DNA of 64,000 bases, taken from the NCBI RefSeq assembly GCF_009729555.1, contig NZ_WODC01000001.1, positions 558,001-622,000 of the forward strand. Reading direction: 5' to 3'. The position numbers and the translations under genes were made by a program. The stretch is from Pseudodesulfovibrio alkaliphilus (GTDB taxonomy: Bacteria > Desulfobacterota > Desulfovibrionia > Desulfovibrionales > Desulfovibrionaceae). Below, piece by piece: positions 9,930-19,328 of this stretch. A model generated the notes under the pieces. The model did not search any database and was not told where the DNA came from. It saw only the letters and a list, made by a program, of their open reading frames with translations. Within the stretch, counting starts at the first letter, position 1. Every line of letters begins with the position of its first letter.

Positions 9930-10909
9930 GCAAGAGCACACTCCCCGAAGAGAGCGTCCGGCCGCGCCGCCTGTCCGACTTCATCGGCCAGGACGAGCTG
10001 CGGGCCAACCTCGATGTCTTCATCCGCGCCGCCACCGAGCGCTCGCGGCCCCTTGACCACACCCTGTTCTACGGCAATCCCGGCCTGGGCAAGACCACCC
10101 TGGCCCGGATCATGGCCAGCGAACTGGGCGTGAACATGGTCACCACCTCCGGCCCGGTCATGGAGCGCTCGGGCGATCTGGCCGCCATCCTGACCAACCT
10201 TGACCGGGGCGACATTCTCTTCATCGACGAGATCCACCGCATGCCCCCCACCGTGGAAGAAGTGCTCTACCCGGCCATGGAGGATTTCCAGATCGACCTG
10301 ATCATCGGGTCCGGGCCCGGGGCGCGCACGGTCAAGCTCGACCTTGAGCCCTTCACCCTGGTTGGCGCAACCACCCGGCTGGGGCTGCTCACCTCGCCCC
10401 TGCGCGACCGCTTCGGCTGCATCTTCCGCATCGAATTCTACTCGCCCGAGGAGCTGGGCCGGATTGTGGAACGGGCCGCAGCCATCATCGGGGTGCGGGT
10501 GGAACCGGACGGTGCGCTGGCCATCGGACGACGGGCCCGGGGCACCCCCCGCATCGCCAATCGGCTGCTGCGCCGCGTGCGTGACTACGCCCTGGTCCAC
10601 GGCGACGGGACAGTCACCCGCGAGATCGCCGAATCCTCCCTGGACCGGCTGGAGGTGGACCAGCACGGACTTGACGCCATGGACCGCAAGATTCTCTCCC
10701 TCATGGTCGAGAACTTCAGCGGCGGGCCGGTGGGACTCAAGACCATCGCCGCCGCCTGCGCCGAAGAAGTGCGGACCATTGAGGACATCTACGAGCCCTA
10801 CCTGATCCAGTGCGGATTCCTCAAACGCACCCCGCGTGGACGCGTGGCCACGGCCAAGGCCTACCGCCATCTCAAACTGCGCATGGACGAACGCCTGGAG
10901 CTGCTCTGA
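9926..10909 (+). CDS. ruvB: Holliday junction DNA helicase motor RuvB
   Basis: AAA+ ATPase that drives branch migration with RuvA. 327 residues. Walker A is [11 protein letters not shown] near 50, Walker B is LFIDEIHR near 97, and sensor 1 is in [10 protein letters not shown]. The C-terminal winged-helix domain contains [13 protein letters not shown]. The 4-base ATGA overlap with ruvA indicates translational coupling. Confidence 0.97.
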   Translation: MSKSTLPEESVRPRRLSDFIGQDELRANLDVFIRAATERSRPLDHTLFYGNPGLGKTTLARIMASELGVNMVTTSGPVMERSGDLAAILTNLDRGDILFIDEIHRMPPTVEEVLYPAMEDFQIDLIIGSGPGARTVKLDLEPFTLVGATTRLGLLTSPLRDRFGCIFRIEFYSPEELGRIVERAAAIIGVRVEPDGALAIGRRARGTPRIANRLLRRVRDYALVHGDGTVTREIAESSLDRLEVDQHGLDAMDRKILSLMVENFSGGPVGLKTIAAACAEEVRTIEDIYEPYLIQCGFLKRTPRGRVATAKAYRHLKLRMDERLELL

Positions 10910-11002
10910 CCGGCCCTGGCCGCGCATCCTGCACAAGCGGCCTTGCTCGGTCCGCGTTTTGTGGTATGATGGGGCCAACCAACCTATTCGGAGGATACGA
11001 TC

Positions 11003-11158
11003 ATGGAACGATGGGAATGTCCCTGCGGCTACATCTACGACCCTGCCGAGGGTGATCCTGAGAACAACGTGGCCATCGGCACCCGCTTCGAGGACCTGCC
11101 CGACGACTGGGTCTGCCCGCAATGCGGCGCGGAAAAGGAATACTTCGAAAAACTGTAG
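11003..11158 (+). CDS. Rubredoxin with a shortened first iron knuckle
   Basis: A 51-residue protein too short for most ORF filters. GGAGG precedes the ATG by about 9 bases. It matches rubredoxin along its length: aromatic residues around the first ligands, YDPAEGDPE near 12-20, [14 protein letters not shown] near 29-42. It is a small cytoplasmic Fe(S-Cys)4 electron carrier, in Desulfovibrio linked to oxygen and superoxide defence. Ligands would be Cys6, Cys8, Cys38 and Cys41. The first pair is C-P-C rather than the classical C-x-x-C, while the second is normal C-x-x-C. Its partner proteins are not in this window. Confidence 0.92.
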   Translation: MERWECPCGYIYDPAEGDPENNVAIGTRFEDLPDDWVCPQCGAEKEYFEKL

Positions 11159-11178
11159 TCACCCCCGCACAAAAAGGC

Positions 11179-11206
11179 TTGCGCCGCGTCGAAAGAGGCG
11201 TATGGT
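11179..11206 (+). promoter_or_regulatory. Possible promoter of a small RNA
   Basis: TTGCGC at 11179-11184 and TATGGT at 11201-11206 are separated by 16 bases, 20 bases after the rubredoxin stop. Transcription would start near 11213 and reach the strong terminator at 11353. Confidence 0.35.
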
Positions 11207-11212
11207 GGAGCC

Positions 11213-11379
11213 AAGGACAAAGGACCGTTTCCAGGTAACGCCAAGCACAACCCTGATTCAGCGAATCGGCAGCGTTTTCAGGCAACACCCAACAAACCGA
11301 CCTTTGGCAGAGGCGTTGTATCACGGCAACATCTCGACAACATTTCCAGGCAGCCCCCGCTTATGGCGGGGGCTTTTTC
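11213..11379 (+). ncRNA. Candidate small RNA or structured 3' UTR of the rubredoxin gene
   Basis: This is a non-coding stretch between rubredoxin and lepA ending in a very strong terminator. It carries three imperfect copies of a 17-base element with core TTTYCAGGYA (11226-11242, 11273-11289, 11341-11357), and two AAGGAC/AAAGGAC motifs near its start. The third copy runs into the terminator stem. I do not recognise an RNA family; it does not fold by eye as 6S RNA or tmRNA. The remaining 280 bases up to lepA hold nothing clear beyond an AT-rich patch near 11553. Confidence 0.4.
11353..11379 (+). terminator. Strong intrinsic terminator
   Basis: GCCCCCGC (11353-11360) pairs perfectly with GCGGGGGC (11366-11373) around the loop TTATG, then five T. 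Confidence 0.92.
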
Positions 11380-11659
11380 GTCTCCGCCCATCCCGCGGCG
11401 AGGGACGCTCCCGCCGAATCAACCATTGCGGTCGCGGCGAGCTTCTCCATCCTTCCACCCGGCCCTGGCCTCCTCCCGCGACTCTTCGCACCCGCAAGCC
11501 TGCTGCCCTTCCGCCAATGAAAGCGGCCATCATCTCTTCGCCGCCCTCGCCCATATATATTAGACAACCCCCGACAAATGCCGTAGAAGACGTTCCGGTA
11601 CACCCGGCCGCCCGGCCGCGCCCTGCGGGGCGGGACTCGTCACCACAGACACGGAAAAT

Positions 11660-13465
11660 ATGAGCAAGATAGACAATATCCGCAATTTCAGCATCATTGC
11701 GCACATCGACCACGGCAAATCGACCCTGGCCGACCGCATTCTCGAATTGACGGGCATGATCAACGACCGCGCCAAGAAGGACCAGTACCTCGACAAGATG
11801 GAGCTGGAGCGCGAGCGCGGCATCACCATCAAGGCGCAGACCGTACGCATTCCCTACACTGCGCCCGACGGCGCGAAATACGTCCTCAACCTCATCGACA
11901 CCCCCGGCCACGTGGACTTCAGCTACGAGGTCTCCCGCTCCCTGTCCGCCTGCGAGGGCGCACTGCTGGTGGTGGACGCCACCCAGGGCGTGGAGGCCCA
12001 GACCCTGGCCAACGTCTACCTGGCGCTGGACAACGACCTCGAAGTCATCCCGGTGCTCAACAAGATCGACCTGCCCAGCGCCGAACCCGAGCGCATCGCC
12101 CGCGAGATCGAGGACATCATCGGCCTTGACTGCTCTGACCCGCTCATGGTCTCGGCCAAGAGCGGGCTCAACGTGGACCGGGTCATAGCGGCGGTGGTCG
12201 AGCAGTTGCCGCCGCCCAAGGGAGACCCGGACGCACCGCTCAAGGCGCTCATCTTCGACTCCTGGTACGACTCCTATCAGGGCGTGGTGGTCCTCTTCCG
12301 CATCATCGACGGAACCATCAAGAAAGGCGACACCATCAAGATTTTCTCCACGGGCAAGCGCTTCGAGGTCACGCGGCTTGGCGCCTTCATGCCCGAGGCC
12401 GTGGACATCAAGACCATGGGCGCGGGCGAGGTGGGATTTTTGTGCGCCTCCATGAAGGAGCTGGGCGATGCCCCGGTGGGCGACACCATCACCCTGGCCG
12501 ACAATCCTGTGGCCGAGCCCTACCCCGGCTTCAAGCCGGTCAAGGCCATGGTCTTCTCCGGCCTCTACCCGGTGGAGCCCTCGGAATACGAAACCCTGAA
12601 GAACGCGCTGGAAAAGCTCCAGCTCAACGACGCGGCCTTCAGCTTCGAGCCCGAGACCTCCCAGGCCCTGGGCTTCGGCTTCCGCTGCGGCTTCCTGGGC
12701 CTTCTGCATATCGAAATCATCCAAGAGCGGCTCGAGCGCGAGTTCGAGGCCAAACTCATCACCACCGCGCCTTCGGTCATCTATCAGGTGGATACGGTGG
12801 GCGGCGACTCCCTGACCATCGACAATCCGAGCAAGCTGCCGGACCCCACCAAGATAGCCGCCATCCGCGAGCCCTTTGTACGCATGGAAATCCATGTGCC
12901 CAACGAATTCGTGGGCTCGGTGCTGGCCCTGTGCGAGGAAAAGCGCGGCATCCAGAAGAACATGGCCTACATCACGCCAACCCGCGTGGTCATCACCTAC
13001 GAGCTGCCCTTTGCCGAGGTCATGTACGACTTCTTCGACAAGCTCAAGTCCTCCACCAGGGGATACGCCAGCCTCGACTACGAGATCATCGACTACCGCC
13101 AGGCCGATCTGGTGCGGCTCGACATCCTGATCAACGGCGACCCTGTGGATGCCTTCTCCTGCATCGTCCACCGCGAAAACGCGGCGCGCACCGGACGCTC
13201 CCTGGCCCTCAAGCTCAAGCGCTCCATCCCGCGCCAGATGTTCGAGGTGGTCATCCAGGCCGCCATCGGCAACAAGATCATCGCCCGGGAGCGCAACGCG
13301 CCCTTCCGCAAGGATGTCACGGCCAAGTGCTACGGCGGCGACATCACCCGCAAGCGCAAGCTTCTGGAAAAGCAGAAAGAAGGCAAAAAACGGATGCGCC
13401 GCATGGGCAATGTGGAGATACCCCAGGAGGCATTCCTCTCCGTCCTCAAGGCGGACGAAGACTAA
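11660..13465 (+). CDS. lepA: Elongation factor 4 (back-translocating GTPase)
   Basis: Ribosome-dependent translational GTPase. 601 residues, the usual length. G1 is [13 protein letters not shown] near residue 15, the switch region is [15 protein letters not shown]3 is DTPGHVDF, G4 is NKIDLP, and the LepA-specific C-terminal domain is present ([39 protein letters not shown]). The start [19 protein letters not shown] matches the family. lepB follows 30 bases later, the common lepA-lepB pairing, so the two are probably cotranscribed. Confidence 0.97.
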   Translation: MSKIDNIRNFSIIAHIDHGKSTLADRILELTGMINDRAKKDQYLDKMELERERGITIKAQTVRIPYTAPDGAKYVLNLIDTPGHVDFSYEVSRSLSACEGALLVVDATQGVEAQTLANVYLALDNDLEVIPVLNKIDLPSAEPERIAREIEDIIGLDCSDPLMVSAKSGLNVDRVIAAVVEQLPPPKGDPDAPLKALIFDSWYDSYQGVVVLFRIIDGTIKKGDTIKIFSTGKRFEVTRLGAFMPEAVDIKTMGAGEVGFLCASMKELGDAPVGDTITLADNPVAEPYPGFKPVKAMVFSGLYPVEPSEYETLKNALEKLQLNDAAFSFEPETSQALGFGFRCGFLGLLHIEIIQERLEREFEAKLITTAPSVIYQVDTVGGDSLTIDNPSKLPDPTKIAAIREPFVRMEIHVPNEFVGSVLALCEEKRGIQKNMAYITPTRVVITYELPFAEVMYDFFDKLKSSTRGYASLDYEIIDYRQADLVRLDILINGDPVDAFSCIVHRENAARTGRSLALKLKRSIPRQMFEVVIQAAIGNKIIARERNAPFRKDVTAKCYGGDITRKRKLLEKQKEGKKRMRRMGNVEIPQEAFLSVLKADED

Positions 13466-13495
13466 CCCGCTCACCCGCGAACAAGGCACCTATTC

Positions 13496-14116
13496 ATGAC
13501 CCAAAGCTCCCTCAAATCATTCCGCGACACGGTGGAGGCCATCGTGGTGGCCCTGCTGCTGGCCTTTGTCATCCGCGCCTTCGTGGTTCAGGCCTTCAAG
13601 ATTCCCTCGGGTTCCATGCTCGATACCCTGCTCATCGGCGACCACCTGCTGGTAACCAAGTTCGCCTATGACCTGCGCCTGCCCTCCACGGTGTTTCTGG
13701 ACACCACCGACGGCAAGGTGCTCTACACGGTGAGCGACCCGGAGCGCGGCGACATCGTGGTCTTCAAGTATCCCGAGGACGAGACCAAGGACTTCATCAA
13801 GCGGGTGGTGGCCCTGCCCGGCGAGACCCTCGAGATCCGGGAGAAGGTGGTCTACATTGACGGCCAGCCCCTGGACGAGCCGTATGTGCGCCACACCAAG
13901 CACACCATGGAGCCGGTGCGCGACAATTTCGGCCCCTACACCGTGCCCGAGGGCCAGTATTTCATGCTCGGCGACAACCGCGAGGCGTCCCACGACTCCC
14001 GCTGGTGGGGCCCGGTCAAGCGCGAAAAGATCGTGGGCAAGGCCCTGGTCATATACTGGTCCTGGGGTTCCATCACCGACGTGCGCTTTGGCCGCATAGG
14101 CACGCTGTTCCTCTAG
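13496..14116 (+). CDS. lepB: Signal peptidase I
   Basis: Membrane-bound serine protease that removes signal peptides from exported proteins. 206 residues with one N-terminal membrane helix (about 13-31). The Ser-Lys dyad is Ser40 in IPSGSMLDTL and Lys102 in DFIKRVVALPGE. Box E, GDNREASHDSRWWGPV, is intact. The single-helix form fits deltaproteobacteria better than the two-helix E. coli form. Confidence 0.96.
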   Translation: MTQSSLKSFRDTVEAIVVALLLAFVIRAFVVQAFKIPSGSMLDTLLIGDHLLVTKFAYDLRLPSTVFLDTTDGKVLYTVSDPERGDIVVFKYPEDETKDFIKRVVALPGETLEIREKVVYIDGQPLDEPYVRHTKHTMEPVRDNFGPYTVPEGQYFMLGDNREASHDSRWWGPVKREKIVGKALVIYWSWGSITDVRFGRIGTLFL

Positions 14117-14225
14117 GTTTCGACCCCGACACGGCTTGGGCCGCAAGGCCGTCGCGCCCCACGTCTCTCTGCCAAGGCCCATTCCTCTCTGGCGAAGGCG
14201 CGGGATTCCGTGCTATGGAAGGGCC

Positions 14226-15389
14226 ATGCCCATAAAACAACTCGCCATCCCCTCCATTGTGCTGGCCGCGCTGCTGCTTGCGGCCTGCGGCTCCGACCCC
14301 GTCGCCCCGGCCGGAATACGGGCGTCCTATGTTCCCCGCGCCACGGCGGTGGCGGAGCGGACCACCCTGCCCCGGCTGCATGAGGCCGTGGGCACGGTAC
14401 GGGCCAGGACCGACGTGAACGTCGAGGCTCAGGTCACGGGCCGGGTGCTCGAAGTGCTGGTGCGCCCCGGCGACAGGGTGGCCCCTGGCGACAGGCTGGT
14501 GGTCCTTGACGGCCGCGCCTCCCAGGCCCGGCTCGACCAGGCCCGCCAGGCCCGCCAGAGCGCAGCCAGCATGATCGCCCATGCACGGGACGGCCTGGCT
14601 TCGGCCAAGGCCGCCTTCACCCAGACAGAGGCCGCCTATCGACGAATGCGCCAGCTCGGCGAGCAGCGCGTGGTCACGGCCGAGGAGGTGGAGCGGGCCG
14701 AGGCCGCCTATCTTCAGGCACGGGCCGCCCTGGGGCAGGCCGAGGAGGGCGTTGCCGCGGCCCTGGCCCGCGCCCGCGAAGCGGACGAGGTGATCCAGGA
14801 GGCCGAGATCGGCCTTGATCACACCACCATCGTGGCAGGCGAGGCCGGCGAGGTGGCCAGACGGCTGGCGGAACCGGGCGACCTTGCCTTTCCCGGCAAA
14901 GGCTTGCTGGTGCTCCAGACCGGCGAGAGTCTGCGCCTGGAGGCCATGGTCCGCGAGGGGCTCATCGGCCGGGTGCGCGTGGGCGATACCGTGCGCGTGG
15001 CCGTCTCGGCCCTGGGCGAGGGCGACACCTTGGAAGGCGTGGTGGACGAGATGGAGCCGCTGGCCGACCCGGTGACGCGCTCCTTTCTGGTCAAGGCCCG
15101 GCTTCCCGAGGCCCCTGGCCTGTATCCCGGCATGTTCGGCCGCCTCTTCGTGCCCCTTGGCGAGCGCGATGCCGTGCTGGTTCCCCGGGCTGCGGTGACC
15201 CGCGTGGGCCAGCTGGAAACGGTCATGGTCAGAGAGGGGGACTCCTGGCAGCCGGTGCATGTGCGGACCGGGGACCGAGTGAGCGGCCGGCCTGGCGATC
15301 TTGTGGAGGTGCTCTCCGGCCTGTCCGGCGGTGAGACTCTGGGCGTGGGCATGGCCGAACCGGCCGACCGCACCGGAGGGGAGGGCTAG
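14226..15389 (+). CDS. RND efflux membrane-fusion lipoprotein
   Basis: Periplasmic adaptor of a tripartite pump. 387 residues from the ATG at 14226. Residues 1-21 form a lipoprotein signal with lipobox LLAAC, Cys21 being the lipidation site. A biotinyl-lipoyl-like half domain (about 55-95) and a long alpha-hairpin (about 95-185, Ala/Arg/Glu-rich) are followed by a beta-barrel and a membrane-proximal domain. The stop codon is directly followed by the ATG of the pump gene, so the two are one operon. No outer-membrane TolC-like partner is encoded nearby. Substrate not predictable. Confidence 0.9.
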   Translation: MPIKQLAIPSIVLAALLLAACGSDPVAPAGIRASYVPRATAVAERTTLPRLHEAVGTVRARTDVNVEAQVTGRVLEVLVRPGDRVAPGDRLVVLDGRASQARLDQARQARQSAASMIAHARDGLASAKAAFTQTEAAYRRMRQLGEQRVVTAEEVERAEAAYLQARAALGQAEEGVAAALARAREADEVIQEAEIGLDHTTIVAGEAGEVARRLAEPGDLAFPGKGLLVLQTGESLRLEAMVREGLIGRVRVGDTVRVAVSALGEGDTLEGVVDEMEPLADPVTRSFLVKARLPEAPGLYPGMFGRLFVPLGERDAVLVPRAAVTRVGQLETVMVREGDSWQPVHVRTGDRVSGRPGDLVEVLSGLSGGETLGVGMAEPADRTGGEG

Positions 15390-18300
15390 ATGGTCGGCTC
15401 CGAGCCCGGCCGCACCGGCCTTATCGGGAGCATTGTCGGCTATTTCCTGACATCGCGCATGTCCGTGATCCTGGCCCTGGCCGCCCTGGCCCTGGGAGCG
15501 GCGGCCATCGTCGTCACCCCGCGTGAGGAGGAACCCCAGATCGTGGTGCCCATGGCCGACGTGGTCGTGCGTGTGCCCGGCGCATCGGCCGAGGAGGTGG
15601 AAAAACTCGTCACCACCCCCCTTGAGCGGCTGCTGTGGCAGATCGACGGGGTCGAGTACGTCTACTCCATATCGCGCAAGGACATGGCCGCTGTGACCGT
15701 GCGCTTCTTCGTGGGCGAGAACCGCGAGGACTCGCTGATCAAGCTGCACACCATGATAGCCAAGAACGTGGATCTGGCGCCGGGCATCGTCGAGGGCTGG
15801 GTGGTCAAGCCCGTGGAGATCGACGACGTGCCCATCGTGGCCCTGACCCTGCATGCGGACCACGGATACGAAACGCTGTATTCCGACCACGACCTGCGCC
15901 GCATGGCCGAGGAGATGTTCCACCGGCTGGCCGAGGTGGAGAATGTCTCGCGCATTACCCTGCACTCGGGGCGCAGCCGGGAAGTTCGGGTGGAAATCCG
16001 GCCTGAACGGCTGACCGGATTCAACATCTCGCCCCTTGAGGTGCGCCGCGCCCTGGCCGGGGCGGACCGCGCCCTGACCGCGGGCGATCTGGTGGCCGCC
16101 GACCGGCGTACCCGTGTGGTCAGCCAGTCCTTCCTGCTCTCGGCGGGCGAGGCGGCCTCGCTGGTGGTGGGCGTGTTCGACGGCAGACCCGTGTATCTGC
16201 GCGACGTGGCAGACATCAGCGACGGTCCAGGCGAGCCTGCCGACTACTCGCGCATCGGTTTTTCCGATACGTATCTTTCCCGGCTGGGCCTCGACACGGC
16301 CCACCCGTCGCGCCCGGCCGTGACCCTGGCCGTGGCCAAGAAAAGAGGCGTCAACGCCGTGACCGTGGCCGATACCGTGGTGGTCCGCGCCGAGGAATTG
16401 CAGCGCGAAGTGCTGCCCAGGGGCGTGACCCTCACCGTCACCCGCAACCAGGGCGAGACCGCCCAGGCCAAAGTCAACGAACTGCTCTCGTCCCTCGGCT
16501 TCGCCATCGTCACGGTGGTGGCGCTGCTCGCCTTTGCCCTGGGCTGGCGCGAAGCCCTGGTGGTGGCCCTGGCCGTGCCCATGAGCTTTTCCCTGGCCCT
16601 GTTCGTCAACCACCTCTTCGGCTACACCATCAACCGCGTCACCCTCTTCGCCCTCATCCTTTCGCTTGGTCTGGTGGTGGACGACCCCATCACCAACGTG
16701 GACAACATCCAGCGCCACATCCGCGCAGGCATCAAGAACTCCCTTGAGGCCACCCTGGACGCCGTGCGCGAGGTGCTGCCCCCGGTGATCATGTCCACCC
16801 TGGCCATCATCGTCTCCTTCACGCCGCTCTTCTTCATCACCGGCATGATGGGACCGTACATGGCCCCCATGGCCGCCAACGTGCCCCTGACCGTGACCTT
16901 CTCCACCCTGGCGGCCCTGACCGTGGTACCCTGGATGGCGTGGCTGCTCCTGCGCCACCGCCACGGCCAGACCGCCCCGGACACGGCCGCAGCAGCCGAA
17001 GAGGGGAACCGCGGACCCGCGCCCAATGCCCGGCTCCTGGCCGTCTACACCCGGATCATCACGCCCTTTCTGGGGACGCCGCGCAATCGACGGCTGCTGG
17101 CCGTCGGCATCCTGGCCGGGCTGGGGCTGTGTCTCGGACTGGTGGCGTTGCGGCTGGTACCGCTCAAGATGCTGCCCTTTGACAACAAGAACGAGCTGCA
17201 ATTGCTCGTGGACATGCCCGAAGGCACCACCCTGGAGCGCACCGACAGGACGCTGCGGGACTTCGAGGCATTCCTGCGCACCGTGCCCGAAGTCACCACC
17301 CTGGTCACCTACGCGGGCTCGCCCTCGCCAATGGATTTCAACGGCATGGTCCGCCATTACTACTGGCGCGACGAACCCCATCTTGGCGAAATCCGCATCA
17401 ACCTGACCGACAAGTCCGAGCGCACCATGCAGAGCCACGCCATCGCCCTGCGTCTGCGCGATCATCTGGACACGGTGGCCCTGCGCCACGGGGCGGTCAT
17501 CAAGCTGGTGGAAACCCCGCCTGGGCCGCCGGTTCTCTCCACCCTGACCGCCGAGATCTACGGCAGGCCGGACCTGCCCTATCCTGTCCTTCTCGACGGC
17601 GCGGCACACCTGCGCGAGATGATGCGCAGTGAGCCGGGCGTGGTGGACGTGGACGACTCCTCCGAGGCGGACCGCCCCATGCTCGACTTCGTTCTCGACA
17701 AGGAAAAGGCGGCCTTGCACGGCATCACGGCCTCGGACGTGGTCCAGACCCTGCGTCTGGCCCTAAGCGGCGAGGAGCCCGCCTTTGTCCACGCCCCTGG
17801 CGAACGCCAGCCCCTGCCCGTGCGAGTCGTTCTGCCCGCTGCCCTGCGCACTGGGACACAGGCGCTGGACCACCTGACCATGAAGAGCGCTTCCGGGGCC
17901 ATGGTCCCCCTGGCCGAGGTGGGATCTTTCCGCGAGATCGCCACGGACCAGCCCATCCTGCACAAGAATCTGCGCCGGGTGGCCTACGTCTACGCCGAGA
18001 CGGCGGGCGTGCCTCCGGGCGAGGCCGTGCTCGACCTCAAGAAAAGGCTGCGCAGCGACCCCATGCCGCCGGGCACCACGGTGGACTGGGCTGGCGAGGG
18101 CGAGTGGAAGATCACGCTGGACGTGTTCCGGGATCTGGGGCTGGCCAACGCGGCGGCCCTGGCCTCCATCTATGTCCTGCTGGTGATCCAGACGGGAACC
18201 TTCCTCATGCCGCTGCTGGTCATGTCGGCCGTGCCTTTGACACTGCTCGGCATCCTGCCGGGATTCTGGCTGCTCAACCTCGCGGCGGGCTCCTCCGTGG

Positions 18301-18659
18301 GCGGCTACGCGGACCCGGTCTTCTTCACGGCCACCTCCATGATCGGCATGATCGCCCTGGGCGGCATCGTCATCCGCAACTCGCTGGTGCTCATCGAGTT
18401 CATCCAGTCCGAGCTGGCGGCGGGCAGACCGCTCCGCGAGGCCATCATCCAGTCCGGCGCGGTGCGGATGCGCCCCATCCTGCTCACCGCCCTGACCACG
18501 GCCCTTGGGGCATGGCCCATCACCCTGGACCCCATCTTCTCGGGCCTGGCCTGGGCGCTCATCTTCGGCCTGGCCGCCTCCACCCTCTTCACCCTGGTGG
18601 TGGTGCCAAGCGGCTATTATGCCCTGTACGGCGGAGGCAAGGACAATCCCGCCAGCTGA
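15390..18659 (+). CDS. RND-family efflux pump inner-membrane subunit
   Basis: Proton-driven AcrB/MexB-type exporter. 1089 residues, slightly longer than the usual 1020-1050. N-terminal helix about 17-38, then a large periplasmic loop, six helices (about 365-530) and a second half with the same layout. The intramembrane proton-relay region is visible as SLGLVVDDPITNVDN near residue 430, where AcrB has GLLVDDAIVVVEN. The C-terminal helices include FTATSMIGMIALGGIVIRNS. Directly adjacent to its adaptor. It ends 6 bases from a convergent response regulator. Whether it exports drugs, metals or lipids cannot be read from the sequence. Confidence 0.92.
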   Translation: MVGSEPGRTGLIGSIVGYFLTSRMSVILALAALALGAAAIVVTPREEEPQIVVPMADVVVRVPGASAEEVEKLVTTPLERLLWQIDGVEYVYSISRKDMAAVTVRFFVGENREDSLIKLHTMIAKNVDLAPGIVEGWVVKPVEIDDVPIVALTLHADHGYETLYSDHDLRRMAEEMFHRLAEVENVSRITLHSGRSREVRVEIRPERLTGFNISPLEVRRALAGADRALTAGDLVAADRRTRVVSQSFLLSAGEAASLVVGVFDGRPVYLRDVADISDGPGEPADYSRIGFSDTYLSRLGLDTAHPSRPAVTLAVAKKRGVNAVTVADTVVVRAEELQREVLPRGVTLTVTRNQGETAQAKVNELLSSLGFAIVTVVALLAFALGWREALVVALAVPMSFSLALFVNHLFGYTINRVTLFALILSLGLVVDDPITNVDNIQRHIRAGIKNSLEATLDAVREVLPPVIMSTLAIIVSFTPLFFITGMMGPYMAPMAANVPLTVTFSTLAALTVVPWMAWLLLRHRHGQTAPDTAAAAEEGNRGPAPNARLLAVYTRIITPFLGTPRNRRLLAVGILAGLGLCLGLVALRLVPLKMLPFDNKNELQLLVDMPEGTTLERTDRTLRDFEAFLRTVPEVTTLVTYAGSPSPMDFNGMVRHYYWRDEPHLGEIRINLTDKSERTMQSHAIALRLRDHLDTVALRHGAVIKLVETPPGPPVLSTLTAEIYGRPDLPYPVLLDGAAHLREMMRSEPGVVDVDDSSEADRPMLDFVLDKEKAALHGITASDVVQTLRLALSGEEPAFVHAPGERQPLPVRVVLPAALRTGTQALDHLTMKSASGAMVPLAEVGSFREIATDQPILHKNLRRVAYVYAETAGVPPGEAVLDLKKRLRSDPMPPGTTVDWAGEGEWKITLDVFRDLGLANAAALASIYVLLVIQTGTFLMPLLVMSAVPLTLLGILPGFWLLNLAAGSSVGGYADPVFFTATSMIGMIALGGIVIRNSLVLIEFIQSELAAGRPLREAIIQSGAVRMRPILLTALTTALGAWPITLDPIFSGLAWALIFGLAASTLFTLVVVPSGYYALYGGGKDNPAS

Positions 18660-18665
18660 CCCTTC

Positions 18666-19328
18666 TCAGATGGCCCAGGTGTCGAGGTCGATGAGGCCGA
18701 GGCGGGCGGCGTAGCGGATGAGCTCCACCGAGCTTTGCAGACCGAGCTTCTTCATCAGGTTGGTGCGGTGGTTTTCCACGGTCTTGGGGCTGATGAAGAG
18801 CTGGGCCGCCACCTCCTTGGCGGTGAGGCCCTCGGCCAGCAGGCGCAGCACCTCCTGCTCGCGGGCCGTGAGGGTGGTATAGGGGTCGCGCCCGGCTGTC
18901 TGCTCGTCCTTGGCCTGCATCAGCCGGAAGACCACCTCCTGGGACAGGGCGTCGTCCAGAAACAGCTCCCCCCTGGCCACGGCATCGAGCCCCCGCATCA
19001 GGTTGCCAGCGGCCGACTCCTTGATCAGGTAGCCCGATGCGCCCGCCCGAAAGGCCTCGACGATGTAGTCCGCCTCCGAGTGCATGGAGATGATGATGAA
19101 CCGGGTCTGGGGCAGCGAGCTTTTCAGCTCGCGGATCATCTGGATGCCGTTCTTGCCCGGCATGGAGATGTCCACCAGCATGATGTCGGGCTTGTGCCGT
19201 TTGCCGAGCCGGATGCCGTCGGTGCCGTTGCCCGCCTCGCAGACCACGGTGTACCTGTCGTCACGGTTGACGATTGTTTTCAGTCCTTCCCGAAACAGGG
19301 GATGGTCGTCCACGATCATGAGTTCCAT
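18666..19328 (-). CDS. NarL/LuxR-type response regulator
   Basis: 220 residues. Receiver domain 1-120: acidic pair in MIVDDHP, phospho-acceptor Asp in IMLVDISMPG near 54, Thr/Ser switch in FIIISMHSE, and Lys in YLIKESAAG. LuxR helix-turn-helix at about 150-210, with LTAREQEVLRLLAEG and SPKTVENHRTNLMKKLG. It overlaps the end of the upstream sensor kinase gene by 13 bases, so kinase and regulator form one operon. Target genes unknown; the RND genes converge on it and are not obviously cotranscribed. Confidence 0.94.
   Translation of the reverse strand: MELMIVDDHPLFREGLKTIVNRDDRYTVVCEAGNGTDGIRLGKRHKPDIMLVDISMPGKNGIQMIRELKSSLPQTRFIIISMHSEADYIVEAFRAGASGYLIKESAAGNLMRGLDAVARGELFLDDALSQEVVFRLMQAKDEQTAGRDPYTTLTAREQEVLRLLAEGLTAKEVAAQLFISPKTVENHRTNLMKKLGLQSSVELIRYAARLGLIDLDTWAI

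Noticed and set aside
14073-17720. A 1215-residue open frame on the minus strand opposite the RND pump genes
   Set aside because: It is a codon-composition shadow in GC-rich DNA: the translation is His/Gly/Gln-rich with no domain, while the plus strand has an intact adaptor and pump.
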